Assembly (NCBI GenBank): GCA_013054445.1
Contig: JAAMPI010000632.1
Location: 1-29,810 of the forward strand
From: Cudoniella acicularis
Lineage: Eukaryota; Ascomycota; Leotiomycetes; Helotiales; Helotiaceae
Reading direction: 5' to 3'
Length of the DNA: 29,810 nt
The position numbers and the translations under genes are program-made. The notes under the pieces were generated by a model that was given only the letters and a program-made list of their open reading frames with translations, had not been told where the DNA came from and did no database searches. This document shows positions 10,101 through 20,849 of the stretch, in pieces (position 1 is the first letter of the stretch; every line of letters starts with the position of its first letter).

Positions 10101-10660
10101 GTCTATAATAAGGATAGGCCTGTTATAGAAAATACTAGAGGCGTTAAGGTAGAGATATATTTCGCCGGTATGTCGTTTACTTCTAAATTTCCGAGCCTTC
10201 TTTGTTCCGAATAGCTCTCGAAGAGCTAGTGACTTTAATATATTACCGATTAGTACGAAAAGGCTAGGCTACTACGTGTCTAGGTCCTATAAGTAATAAG
10301 TAAGCGTCTAAAGCCTGTCAGATTTAAAAAGGGAAGTCTTATTACTATATGTCTTAAAGCTAAGCTAGTAGCTATAGTTATAACGCTTTATAGTTAATAA
10401 AATAGCCAGGTACTAGAAGCGAAGATATTACTCTTTAAGATAAACGATATAAAGAGTTATATAACGAAGACAAAAGGGGAATCGAAATAAGCTCTTAGGC
10501 GAAGCCAAATTTAGTTCCTAGTTAAGATCGCTAGTAGGTCCTATCTATTTTAAGAAGTATAGTAGCTAGAATAGGACCCTCTTAGAAGAGAGCTAAAATT
10601 AGATCTAAGAGTATCGAATTAGCTTAATAATCCCGGTAGATATACTTATAGAGTCTTAAA
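7130..10660 (-). pseudogene. patatin-like phospholipase relic (RIP-inactivated)
   Basis: Patatin-like phospholipases hydrolyse acyl lipids with a Ser-Asp dyad. On the - strand, with stops read as Gln/Trp, three collinear blocks appear. The N-terminal extension runs from about 10,660 to 9,310 (for example EEARKAFL-like and FDFIKASRKQNP), in the same frame as the uninterrupted stretch 9873-10067. The catalytic domain runs from about 9,300 to 8,690 in a shifted frame, with DRGETRG at 8797-8817 standing where the oxyanion motif DGGGxRG belongs. The block from 8,680 to 7,130 is back in the first frame, with FINYNGIGTRG, FFPPKKIDRVGTF, VSLGTGTP, and a tail with FRKRVELSLGDRF. The total of about 1,150 codons fits the long fungal form. 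The two frame switches may be short introns; a GTACGT...AG stretch lies near 8,645-8,695. Start ATG not identified: RIP turns ATG into ATA. Non-functional. Confidence 0.82.
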
Positions 10661-10664
10661 CCTG

Positions 10665-10935
10665 CCTATATAATATCGGTAGGTTTAAGTATTATAAGAA
10701 AAAACGTTTTTATAATAGATTACTAACGTTTTTTTATAATTTAGACACTCTCGATAATATACTCCGGCCTCGAGTTCTTCGACTCCGAGACATATTTGTT
10801 CCCGTTATAATAAGTCCCGATTAAAGAGATATTATAATCATTATCCCCTACTATCGGGCTAGGTTCCGGAACCTAGTATCTACTTAAGGTTAAAATACGT
10901 AACGGTAATAAATAATATCTTAAGATCACTATATC
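10665..10935. other. AT-rich gap between relics
   Basis: It probably holds the former promoter of the patatin-like gene. Two AACGTTTTT-type runs separated by about 20 bases (10,703-10,735) are the only visible pattern. A GGTTCCGGAACC palindrome lies at about 10,861-10,872. Confidence 0.4.
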
Positions 10936-10937
10936 AG

Positions 10938-11204
10938 ATGATTATATACGAGACCTATTACTACTACTACTCTAGTTCGGGGCTAGAAGAACCGCCGCTA
11001 AGTTATATCGCTAAGGAATTACGACGGGATCTCTCTCCTATACGGGAGGAGTCACCTCCTCCGATAGACATCAGTTCCGGGCCGGAAGAAACCTCTTTAA
11101 ATTATACGACTATTAAACTATCCGGGGAAAGTTCTCTAGCTAGACGAGTAGAATTGCTAGACAACAGGTGTTCGAGAAGACAGGCCTTTAAGAGGCTCTC
11201 TTAA
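10938..11204 (+). pseudogene. open 88-codon Ser/Pro/Glu-rich stretch, unknown
   Basis: ATG at 10938 to TAA at 11202, with no internal stop, which is unusual in this island. The sequence is rich in Ser, Pro, Glu and Arg and holds two imperfect copies of an SSGxEE...LxYxxxxL pattern about 30 residues apart. It reads like a disordered protein segment. No family recognised; it may be part of a longer relic, because the frame continues plausibly past the TAA with PEESLSPVNF. Confidence 0.3.
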
Positions 11205-11209
11205 ATACC

Positions 11210-11565
11210 GGAGGAATCACTATCTCCGGTAAATTTCTTAAACAAACCTACGTTATAGAAAAAGATATAAGAGGTAAGAGGATTAGATAGTCGGATAGCT
11301 CGTATATTATTATAATATATATTCGTTATAAGATTTATTACCCTAAAAATTTCTTTACTACTATATAACTATTTAGGCGTATAATAATATAACAAACTTG
11401 ATAATAGAAGCCTAATATAATATCGCTATAGTTAAAATATAATTAAATTATCTTATAACGTTAAAATACTAACCTTTGCCCTATTTCACGTACTTCCTTA
11501 AAGCGGACATTCTAATATCGTTTATACTATATTTAAATATAGACATAGTTTTCCTTTTCTTTACT
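11210..11565. other. strongly AT-rich DNA, no gene recognised
   Basis: Very high TA content and stops in all frames. No repeat or RNA gene was seen. Confidence 0.4.
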
Positions 11566-11569
11566 CTAT

Positions 11570-11955
11570 CGATAAGTGTCAAACTACCGTACCGCCCTAC
11601 CTTATCGGTTTATATTAAACTTATAATCAATTGAGCTTTAAAGCTTATAATGCTCGATTAGAGCCTATTAGAGTTTTTCGATAACTAGTCTTACCTCTTC
11701 TAGGAGACGTAATTCCCCCCCTTACTTTGTCTACTAGTACGCAAGCTTATACCTTAATCGGTCATTTTCCTTATTCCTTTACTTAATCATCTTAAAGAGA
11801 CTAGGAGTCTAAGCGATTCTAGATACTAGTAGGCTTTTATTAGTGGCCTTAATTACTACTAATGTCTCTTCGTTACGGGCAATTTTAGCGTCGATAGGGA
11901 TAGGGTCGGACACCGGGAGTATAAGACGCGGTTTTAGTCTCCTGATTTTATATAT
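11570..11955 (-). pseudogene. small coiled-coil protein relic
   Basis: Read on the - strand, the sequence gives DPIPIDAKIARNEETLVVI, then NKENDRLRYKLAYQQTK. After a frame change at a run of Gs (about 11,715-11,722) it gives GELRLLEEVRLVIEKL. The heptad-like spacing of Leu and the Glu/Lys/Arg richness indicate a coiled coil of the kind common in short fungal hypothetical proteins. About 125 codons. Function unknown. Two other coiled-coil relics on the same strand (22.1-23.0 kb and 25.1-25.5 kb) have a similar character, but I cannot show that they are paralogues. Confidence 0.45.
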
Positions 11956-11959
11956 AGCT

Positions 11960-12770
11960 ATTTTTTTATAAGTTTATTATTAATCTAAGTTTTGGTTTAG
12001 TAGATACGATATCTTTTATAATCCCCTCGCCCTACTAAGATAACTATACTATATCTTTAGAAGAGCTAGTTCTAGCTCCGAGTATAATTTTAGTATCCGT
12101 CGAGTCTTAGGGATCCTATTTAGGCTCTATAATCTCATTGCCTGACATCTATAAAAACGAGCGAGGACATTACTAGGGCTTACTCTCTTATGACTTTTTA
12201 ATCCGCTAATATCAGCGTATAATTATAAGAACCCTTAGATAAAACTAGCTCTTATAATATACCCTCTTTAATTTTCTTTACCCTACTATTCTATCTTTAT
12301 TAGGTACTAAATATACCGTCACCGGGGAGTCGGCAAGACTCTAGCTAGGAGTATATAGATTTAGTACCTTTTTTTAATTCTATTACCGAATTTAATTTAG
12401 CTCTATAAGTCTAGTTCGAGTTTAGATAGTCAGGGATTAATAGGTAATAGAACGCTAATATATAGTAAGGAATATAAAATTAGTACTTATTCCGAATTAT
12501 AACCTATTAATAGAAAGAAATTCTAGAGTTTACTCTAGATACTATAAAAAGGAAAGTAAAAAAGTAAAAAAGAGAGAAAAGGAAAAGCAAGAAAGAGAAT
12601 ATAGTATGATTACTTACTAGTTATAACTTCCGTATTCTTAAAGACATAAAAACATAGCCTAGACGTTTCCCTTCCTATCCTTTTCACTTCTACGTTAAAC
12701 CTTACTACCTAAGCGCTAGTCGTTTCCCTAAGCCGAGTAGGGGCGATATTCTAGCTCTTTAAGATCAATT
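11960..12770. other. RIP-mutated DNA with a purine tract, no gene recognised
   Basis: No coherent protein in any frame. A nearly pure A/G tract runs at about 12,548-12,600 and is the only compositional feature. It may be spacer between genes. Confidence 0.4.
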
Positions 12771-12829
12771 GTCTTGTCCCGTATTTGCCGAACAATCATA
12801 CGAATCTTATTATTAGTCTCGTTGTTTAT

Positions 12830-14520
12830 ATATACTATATTCTTATATTTTAATAGAGATATTAGTATAGGAGCGGATATAAGACTTACGGGAAACGACG
12901 GTACGACCCTACCTGCCTTTAATCTTAGATTAGATAAGAGTTTCGGTATTTATACCGTTATATATCATTTTGATTCGCGTCTTAAGACGAGCTACGTCTC
13001 CTTACTCCGTTTAGTTAGAAATATAGTTGCCGAAGACAAAAAGCTATATATCGAGTATCTATTATATAGTTAATAATAATGTCTTAAGGAATATATAAGT
13101 AGATTAAACCCTATCGGTATCTCTTTTTAATAGTTCTATTATTATGTCGGCAACCTAGGCTAAATATACTTTTTGACTAGTTAGTAGGAATCTTTAGTAA
13201 TAAGAGTTAGAACACTTACTTTTAGAGTCTAGCTCTTAAAAGACGGCAATCCTTCGATTCTTTTCTCCGGAATTATAGTACTCCTCTAAGAGCTATATAA
13301 TATACGGTAGCTAGCCTGCTATTCTAATACCGGTAGCGAACAAGAGGATAGTGCCGTATGATTTGAGATCTAGTTCTTTTCTATATAGCCCTTCGATTAT
13401 AGCTCTTATCTCGTTACGTTAATCGATATTATTCGTAGTATAACGAAACAGGTCCTACGTAAATCTTTTCCTCTTTTCTATAATAAGAATAATAATATCC
13501 CTTTTAATATCTCGATACTACTAAGACATAAAAAAAAGGGTACGATTATACGAACGAGGTATAGCTTATACCTAGGATACTAAGGTATATATATTAGCCG
13601 GCTCGGGGCCGCTACGGTCTCGACAGGCGAACGTATATATAGATAGCATCCGATACAGGTATATCCCTCTTCTTAGTCTTATAAGTTATTATTTATACTA
13701 TTGCCCGGTTAAGGGGCTTTCTATGCTTAATATTACGGTAGAGGGTCTATCCGAACCGGAGGGCACCTATGGCTATCTAGAGGCAAATTACGGCGAATAA
13801 GTATACTATCGGCGCCTTCTAGAGATCCTTCGACGCGCTATATAGATATATCGCCGCTATTAGCATAGCTATAAGAATCAGATAAAGCTTTTAGAAAATC
13901 TTATAGAAACGTCGGCGTATATATACTATAGAAGAGAACAGTAGGACCGCGCTAATAGCGGCAGCCTTTATAAGCGTTAGCTCTCGATAAAATAAAGAAA
14001 TAGAGATGACTTACTACTAGCTTAGCTACCCTAGATGTGTTATATATATTAATATACTAAGAAGACAAGGCCGCTACTACGTAGACCAAGCCCTTAGCTA
14101 TAACGACGCTCCCTAACCACTCGTATATACTAGTAGAGGCTCTTAGCCTTACCCTAAAAATACTGGCTATAGGGTTTATACGTTCTCCTAAAGCTAATAG
14201 TATTAGGTTGATTATATATAGTAAAGCAGAACGCTTTACTAGGCTTACGACATCTTTTACCCTAACAGTAATATAAATAGCATTTCCTACTAGGAACAAT
14301 ACTACTAATATCATATTAACCCGTATTGTCGGAAATCCTATATATCGGTTAAAGCCTATTATAGAAAAACGAACTTAGGGGCAAAACAAATGCTTAAAGA
14401 AATAAGAAATCTTTATAATTAGATAAGAAGCGTAGAATAAAACCACGAGGCCTTTAAGGGCTATAGTATACTACTATATGATGTCTATAGCTAAGTTTAC
14501 GAGACACGACGGACGGGGCA
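12830..14520 (-). pseudogene. ferric reductase / FRE-type oxidoreductase relic
   Basis: Ferric reductases are plasma-membrane flavocytochromes that pass electrons from NAD(P)H through FAD and two haems to iron. On the - strand there are three collinear blocks. The membrane block is about 14,520-14,057, including the 85-codon open stretch from 14,314. The next block starts at about 13,971 and holds the rest of the haem domain and the FAD region (RAG*YIYL, then *SYPF where HPF is expected). The NAD-binding block has YGTILLFATGI and a tail with IKGR*GRTVVS. The haem-ligand histidines occur in pairs separated by 13 residues. Here those places are tyrosine: codons at 14123-14125, 14081-14083, 13882-13884 and 13840-13842, each explained by CAC/CAT becoming TAC/TAT. 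About 550 codons, shorter than many full FREs. Frame changes may be introns or small indels. Dead gene. It diverges from the MADS-box-like relic 200 bp away. Confidence 0.82.
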
Positions 14521-14733
14521 CGCTCGCCTCTCTTAGTGCTTCTTATACTTAACACAAATAGGACTATTTTCTAACCAAAATCTATTTTAAGGTTGTCTTA
14601 AAAAGAATATAGTGCCGGAAATGGCCCCTCCTATACTACGAATAATCAGTCTTACCGTGACCACTTTTCCCGATTTAAGACAGCATCCTCTAAGTTATAT
14701 AAGTTTTCCTTCTCTAATAGCTTCTAGACTATT

Positions 14734-15225
14734 ATGACCGATCAGACAAGGAAAGAACGGAACACGTAACGAAGGAAACGGAGATAGGGTATAGAACATA
14801 AAGCCTACGAAATAGGAAAACTATACGGATTTAAGGTAGTATTAATCATATATAATCCCGAAAACGGCGAGTACTATACCTTTAGAACCACGGATCAAAC
14901 TTCGTAGGATATAGGTCAGATTGTGAGTGTACTCTTAGAAGTTATGTTCTATATACTAACATATTAATAGCTTGCGTATCTAAAATCCCAGAACAAGCTT
15001 CCTAAAGATATAGAGAAGGGTATGTCGAAGAGACATTCGAGTTCCGTACGAAGGAATAGATTAAGACGAGCGGGGAGAGAGGCTATATCTCGTAGAGCGA
15101 CTCTAGAGGGCGCGGTTTCAAAGGACCAAGATCTACCCGAAAGAAGGATAATGCCGTTTCTGCCGGACCCGCTATCCTTTAATCGGTCAGTAAATATAAA
15201 AACAATAGAACGGCCTGTCGTATAG
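14734..15225 (+). pseudogene. MADS-box-like transcription factor relic
   Basis: ATG at 14734 opens a frame with RKERNT*RRKRR*GIEHKAYEI and then GKLYGFKVVLIIYNPENGEYY. This follows the MADS/SRF pattern of a basic helix (ER..., RKRxG, KAYE[IL]) followed by a hydrophobic strand ending in LII[FY]N, which binds DNA as a dimer. The two stops inside the box are TAA and TAG at Gln/Trp-type positions. A basic Ser/Arg-rich C-terminal part follows (open from 15022), ending at TAG 15223, which may itself be a RIP stop since the frame continues about 30 codons. About 160 codons. It is a small fungal MADS-like type rather than a classical Mcm1/Rlm1 protein. The promoter region is shared with the divergent ferric reductase relic. 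Confidence 0.6.
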
Positions 15226-15389
15226 CCAGGGTACGCTATCAAAAGTCACTAGGCAAGATAGGGCGAGTGGTTCGAATCTTTCTATTTAGTATATGATTTA
15301 GTTCCCTTTTTATAGTTAATATATAAGGAGGGGGTTGTCCTTATATATATAAATACTATAGTTAAAAAAATATTAAAGCCAATATCTTT

Positions 15390-16167
15390 AATATAGGTAT
15401 ATTATATAGTCTCCTCTAAATCCCGGATATTAAACTCTTAGGCAGGACTTGACACCTAGAACTACTACGATAAGATAGCTAGCCCGTTAAGTTTTAGACA
15501 CGCTACTAGCGGAACCCTTATAGTCAACACTCTAATAAATAGCCCGCTTAAGTCAACAATACTAAGTGATCAATTCGAGAAATACGCTTTTATAAAGCGT
15601 ATAGAATCCGAACTAGGATTTAAAGAGATTATAACGTTCCCTCGAAGACTTAGTATACCCGCCTTACTTGACGTAGGCCGACGGACCTAGATCGAACGAA
15701 CCGGAAAGATCGCTATCTTAGTGTTTTGCCTCGACTCTTCTTATACTAGTTATACCGACTTGGTTTATAGCGGTATACTAGCTACGCTCGTAGACGAGGG
15801 CTACGCGGAATACTATAATAGAGGCACTATAACTCTCTACCTATTAACGAAATACTTAGGCGTAGAGTTCGAAAAACCATCTCTTATAGGAGAAGTCTTT
15901 ATAGCTAAAGTTTCTATATCACGGTCATTTCTACTTACCGTTAGCGACTCGAGAAAGGTGTAGGTAAAGTATAAAATATCGGTTCTAAGGGGCGGAGATA
16001 AAATGATTCCCGTAGTCATAGCCAACGTATTGTTTATCCTCTACGAAAGGCTTCCTAAGATATCTACTTACGACGAAGTATGCCGTAGTATCGAGGACTT
16101 GTTTATATATAGGGGAGATGAACTTAAGCGTGGCATTCCTCTATTAGGAGCACCGAGAGGCAAGTAG
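15390..16167 (+). pseudogene. unrecognised coding relic of about 255 codons
   Basis: One frame runs from about 15,390 to the TAG at 16165 with only four internal stops, all TAG, and includes an 80-codon open stretch from 15721 (GTG). The composition is that of a globular protein: patterns include ESELGFKEIITFPRR, YTSYTDLVYSGILATL, KYLGVEFEKPS and EVCRSIEDLFIYRGDELKRG. No signal peptide or membrane segment is evident. I do not recognise the family. It lies in the same frame and orientation as the MADS-box-like relic, 165 bp downstream, but the AT-rich gap between argues for a separate gene. Confidence 0.5.
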
Positions 16168-16293
16168 GGGGTCTTGATTCTTATTATAATAGTAGTATTT
16201 ATAATAGGATTTTAGGTTTTATATTAACGATAATATACGAGCTTAGTAGGTAGTCTTACTATTTAACCTGATTAGTTTATTTCTTTAGCCTAG

Positions 16294-18480
16294 TTATATA
16301 GCAGTTGAGTATCGCTACGGTTTTCGGGTAGTAGGCTCCTTGCTATAGAACAAATGCTCTAGTCTATCGAGTCTTTCTTATAGTGAAAATTGATCATAGG
16401 CATACGCTACTCCGGATGCCGACTCTACTCAATTTTAAACTGTGCCGTAGTATGCTTCTTAGTAATCCCTACTAGTATTTCCTTTTTACCGTCTACCTAA
16501 GCCTATCTTGAAATTATGACGACAAGCGTAAACGTCTCGAGGCGAGGGAATAAGCGAATAAAGGCCGGTCCTACTTACTAAGACTACTGCGACTAGTACG
16601 GCTCTAATCCCTAGTCTATTTAGAGAGAGTAGAGGTGAGTACTTAAAAGATTAAGGTTAAAATAGACTATGTTATAATAAGTAGTAGGTCAGTTTAGAGG
16701 GAGGTTAAACAAACATTAACGCCGAACGTAGATTATATCTAGCTTATAGTAAAAGAAGAAGGGCCGTATATCTATAATATATCGATATATAGAAGATACG
16801 ACTAGGCCGTCCGTATTCCTTAAAAACTCTCTTCGAGCCTTAGAGCTAGCCTAGAGCGCGACAGGTATTCTACGGACGAATTCCTATTTTAACTTCGAAT
16901 TGTTCTAGACCTGCTCGATTATATAAGGTCTTAGAAGAGCGAGGCCCTAGATTCTTAGTCGAAGCTCTTTTAGAAATAGAGGGAAACAAAGGAAAGTTTA
17001 TATAGGATTCTCTATACCTTAGGATAAGAGGTTAGAGTTTGAATGTTCTAAAAGATATAAGTCTTATAAAGGTACTATCTTGATAGAGATTAGAGTAGAT
17101 CGGCATTGACCTTATGTTTCCTCTGCCGTTAATAGTAAGTCGTCTTAAGAATTGCCTAGAGGATGGCTTATATCTGTTAGTAAGAGTAGAATTCTTTTAC
17201 GCTTAACGATATAGATATAGAGGATTAGGAAGAGGGGGGTTCGCGCTACTTTTCCGTAGGGCTCGGATTTGCCTACGACTAGCGCGATCTTATTTACTAA
17301 TAGGGTCTAAATTAGCTCTATAAGGCATATATCTTATAAGAAACAGTTATTAAAGGTTAATAATCATCTAAATTCTGACCTTCTAGTAAAGGAGAACATT
17401 ATATTCTCGCCCGGTAGGCGCCGTATTATTTATAAAAGAAATTCACTCTATTCTATTTAAAATAGAAGAGTTTTTCGGCGGCTACGGTATAGCCAAAACA
17501 CTAGTCAGCATAGCCTTATAACGCGCGCTCTATATTTATTCTTCTACGTTACTATAAGGAAATAAGTCGCTATACGGCTATACTAGATTATTAGGTCCGT
17601 TATCTTATAAGGAAGGTTCTTTTATGCTATAGAGCTGCCGTGAGATCACTTGGGGTAGAAGAGGGGATCGCCGATTCATGTCTTCCCTAGGGGGGGGTTA
17701 CGTATACGCGAAAGAGGAGGGTCGGCTTTACTTCCTACTAGCATATCTACTTATAGCGTTAAAATCAGCCGTCGGACTCGAGTCAAGCGTCTCTATACTT
17801 ATATTACTATAGTTGGCACCGTTATCGGGGAATAACGGTCGACAACATTTCGAAGGTGACGACTCGTCTGGGTTCCGGCTATACTACGATACTATAAGAA
17901 CATTCTACTTCTTACCTTTTAGAGGTGTGATGACTCGTAATTTTTTCTAGATTCTTAGTAATAACGGATCGTCTGATAGTTTAATAAGGCTAGACGCCCT
18001 ATAATAGATCTTTTAACCCGTTCGATATAAAAAGTAACGATAGCGTTTTTTAGGACTTCCTACGCTACGTATAAACTTAAAATCAACGTTTAAAAAAATG
18101 GTTAAATGTGATATTACTAGACGAGAGCGAAGGGAAGCAAGTCTTATATTATCTTAACAACTTATAAGATGTCTAATCAAATTAGTGTCTTGATAGACAC
18201 CGCTAGCTTTGTCTTCTCCGCTAGCCGACCCGAATCTACCGATAATGTTTTCTTAGTAACAAGTACCCTCTATCCCTCCCGTTCTATTAGTCTCCTCCTC
18301 CTTTTCCTCGTAGATAGTTTTAAGGAAGCGGCTATACGCCGGGTTAGCTTTTACGGAATCCTCGCCGACGAAGGCCTCGCGGAAAATCGAAGCGTAGATC
18401 GTACTTAAAGTCGATACCTGTTAGGTAGCTATTAGTATCGTGACCTAGGATTCGGACTAAATATATATATATCTCTCCCT
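16294..18480. pseudogene. long coding-like block, strand unresolved
   Basis: On the - strand one frame (TAA at 16294-16296) can be read from about 18,480 to 16,294 with no frame change, roughly 730 codons with about 5 percent TAG/TAA stops. It gives Ser/Arg/Pro/Tyr-rich sequence such as KANPAYSRFLKTIYEEKEEE and PREDMNRRSPLLPQVISR. On the + strand, about 16,560-18,150 also reads well, with more Glu/Lys/Val and patterns such as YKVLEERGPRFLVEALLEIE. Only one can be real and the stop density does not decide. I recognise no domain in either reading. A helix- or codon-phase analysis of homologues is needed to settle the strand. Confidence 0.35.
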
Positions 18481-18659
18481 ACGCGCCCTTTATAGTCAAT
18501 TAAATCGCTTTAACGCTCGCTACTACTAGTGTTGAATAGGGGTGTTTGGATAGCTCGCCGACCCGTAAGAGGAATAGGGGATTTCGATTTTATAGGTTAA
18601 ATCTATCCGATAGATTTAGGTATTAATATCTTATAGTTAAAGATTTATTACGAATTTGG

Positions 18660-19830
18660 TAGTAAGCGATAAGATCGGAACTTAGAGGCTATAAGCGTCC
18701 TTAAAATAGCTTAATTCCTACGTTTGGTATATAGGCCTAGATAAGACGTCGGATAAGATCTTAGATGATCTCTAGAGGGGTATAGTGACTGGCTTACTAG
18801 ATCCTAGATCACTAGTCAGTCTCTAGGATCCTTAATCATACTATCTACCGGTAAACGCTATTATTTATATACGCGGCAAATAGCGCTTGTTAATACGTTC
18901 GGAAGACCTTAGTTGCCGTAAATAGAGCTAGGATTCACCTAGAATCCTCCTGAAAATAGAATGTTCTAGCCGTGTCGATCTCCTTATAGCGAAAAAGAAA
19001 TTGTTATATAGGTCCGAAAGTTATAGATATATTAGTAATATTCGTAAGAGAGGTCGCCGCCGAAGTAAGCCTTATATAAACCATTAAATTCTATACTTAA
19101 TAAGAAGCTTAGCTTAATAATCGACGCTATAACGGAAGATAATTTTTAAAATCAAGCTTACCTAGGTTATACTTTTAATTCTTATCTTAACGAAACAACG
19201 ATATTTAACTTAGTAACTAATACTATAGCGGACGAGATCTTTATTCGTAACCTAGTTTACCTAGATTCTATACCTTACGATTCCTATTTCGATAGACTAA
19301 TAGCTCTTAATACCGTAGCGGACGGCATTATAGCGAGCACTAACTTTAATGTTATTCTAAGCCAAGTTTGCCCTTACGATTCTTATTTCGACGACCTAAT
19401 AACACTTAATATCGAGGCGGGCAACGGAGTTTTCCCCGAATATATAATATACGACTCCGATAGCGACGAACTATTAATACTTAACACCGAGGTAGACAAC
19501 TAAATTTTCCCTAATAGCGACGAGCTATTAACACTTAACTTGGCTAGTACTATTATAGATAACACTTTTGATATTTAAAACCCGATCTTCCCTAACTTCG
19601 ACGAACTAACGACCTAAGGGTTTTAAACCTAGAAAGAGAGTTAGGATAAGAAGATGCTTCTAGTATAATAGAAACGCGAAGGAAAAGACTAGAAGGATAT
19701 AACGAAGTCTTTTAAGAAAATAAAAACTCGAAATAGTAATACGCGGAAGTCGATATTATAAAGAGCTAATAGCGAGGTCAGTTTAATTCGTCTTCGGAGG
19801 CTAAATATAAGAGCTAATCTTGATAATAAA
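18660..19830 (+). pseudogene. relic of a protein with acidic C-terminal repeats
   Basis: One + frame is coherent from about 18,660 to 19,830. The middle gives KEIVI and LNKKLSLIIDAITEDNF. From about 19,200 an imperfect repeat follows, with cores YDSYFDRLIALN, YDSYFDDLITLN, SDELLILNTEVDN, NSDELLTLN and NFDELTT. After it comes a Lys/Arg-rich tail. Repeats of Asp/Glu with Leu-Thr-Leu-Asn could form an acidic activation or binding region, but that is inference. At about 19,830 a second frame takes over (KQIEALGKAAIANREGKADRL) for about 70 codons, so an intron or indel may join them. No family recognised. Confidence 0.45.
18800..18830. repeat. 9-bp perfect inverted repeat (hairpin)
   Basis: GATCCTAGA (18800-18808) and TCTAGGATC (18822-18830) are exact reverse complements with a 13-base loop. 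No T-run follows that would suggest a terminator. It falls inside the presumed 5' part of the acidic-repeat relic, so it is probably incidental. Confidence 0.4.
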
Positions 19831-20039
19831 ACAGATCGAGGCCCTAGGCAAGGCAGCTATAGCTAACCGAGAAGGTAAAGCGGATCGTCTAAGAGATTTA
19901 ATATTGTCCTATATACTAGAGGACGCGGTCCGGGTTAACTATAGTAGTCTTTAGGCCCGTCTATCGGAATCTATAAAAAATTACGGGAGCGAAAGGAAGT
20001 AGACCTTATATAGAGTAAAGTATATATAGAATCATAGTG

Positions 20040-20420
20040 TTTCGTGCTTGTTCCTATATATTCTATTACGTTAACGTATATTGTTCTAGGCTATTCTGAT
20101 TTAAGTACGTGCGGAGATATTAGTCGAGTAGTAGACGATCTTTCCTAATATCTGCTTTTATTTAAATAGAATAAATATAGAAAAGACATATTTAAGATAT
20201 TAGGCACCTCTTAGGCTAACTAGGCGGGTGAACTGCTATAGATAGCATGCTACTAAGTTTACGAAAACAAACTGGCTATAGTATTGACCAATTTTTATTC
20301 CTTAAAAGTAAGGCCTACGAGGTGTTTATAGCAGAAATCAACTGATTTCCTATAGACGAAAGAATAATCTAATAAAACCCCCCTCCTCTAAGAAGAAAAC
20401 AAAAACACACTAGACAGCTA
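20040..20420. other. RIP-mutated DNA, no gene recognised
   Basis: No coherent protein was found. It separates the acidic-repeat relic from the 3' side of the bZIP relic. The run AAAACCCCCCTCC near 20,375 is the only unusual local sequence. Confidence 0.35.
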
Positions 20421-20849
20421 AGTTTTTATTCCTTTCCTTTAGACCAAATTTCGTAAAATGACTCTAGAATAGGTATTAAGAGCTTCGAACTCTATTTCGT
20501 AGGAACCCCTAAACAAGAAATTAACGTCTTATTATAATACCTCGTTTTTACGCGTATTAGTAGCCTGACTCTAATTAGGTTAAAGGTGCGTAGGAATATA
20601 AGAGAGCCGTTAGTATTGACTTAGGATTATATTTATATAAGGGTTTAAATCTTTATATCCGTAGGATACGTAAAGGTCGGTTACTAGAAAACCTAGGTAG
20701 CTTATATTAAATAGGCTTATTATATCCTCCTCCCGCTTACTAGTCTCGTAGAAGTATATCATTAATAGAACTAGGGCAAGACAATCTCCGTATTGATATC
20801 CCGTAGGAAACGATTGTTACGGGTATAGAGGATATATATGGTATACGAA

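Noticed and set aside
12774..13073. 99-codon + strand open frame with hydrophobic start
   Set aside because: It lies antisense to the NAD-binding end of the ferric reductase relic, whose motifs are on the - strand.
14964..15242. 92-codon - strand open frame
   Set aside because: It is antisense to the C-terminal part of the MADS-box-like relic, which continues in frame from the recognisable box.
18800..18830. Rho-independent-like terminator hairpin
   Set aside because: No T-run follows and the genome is eukaryotic; kept only as an inverted repeat.
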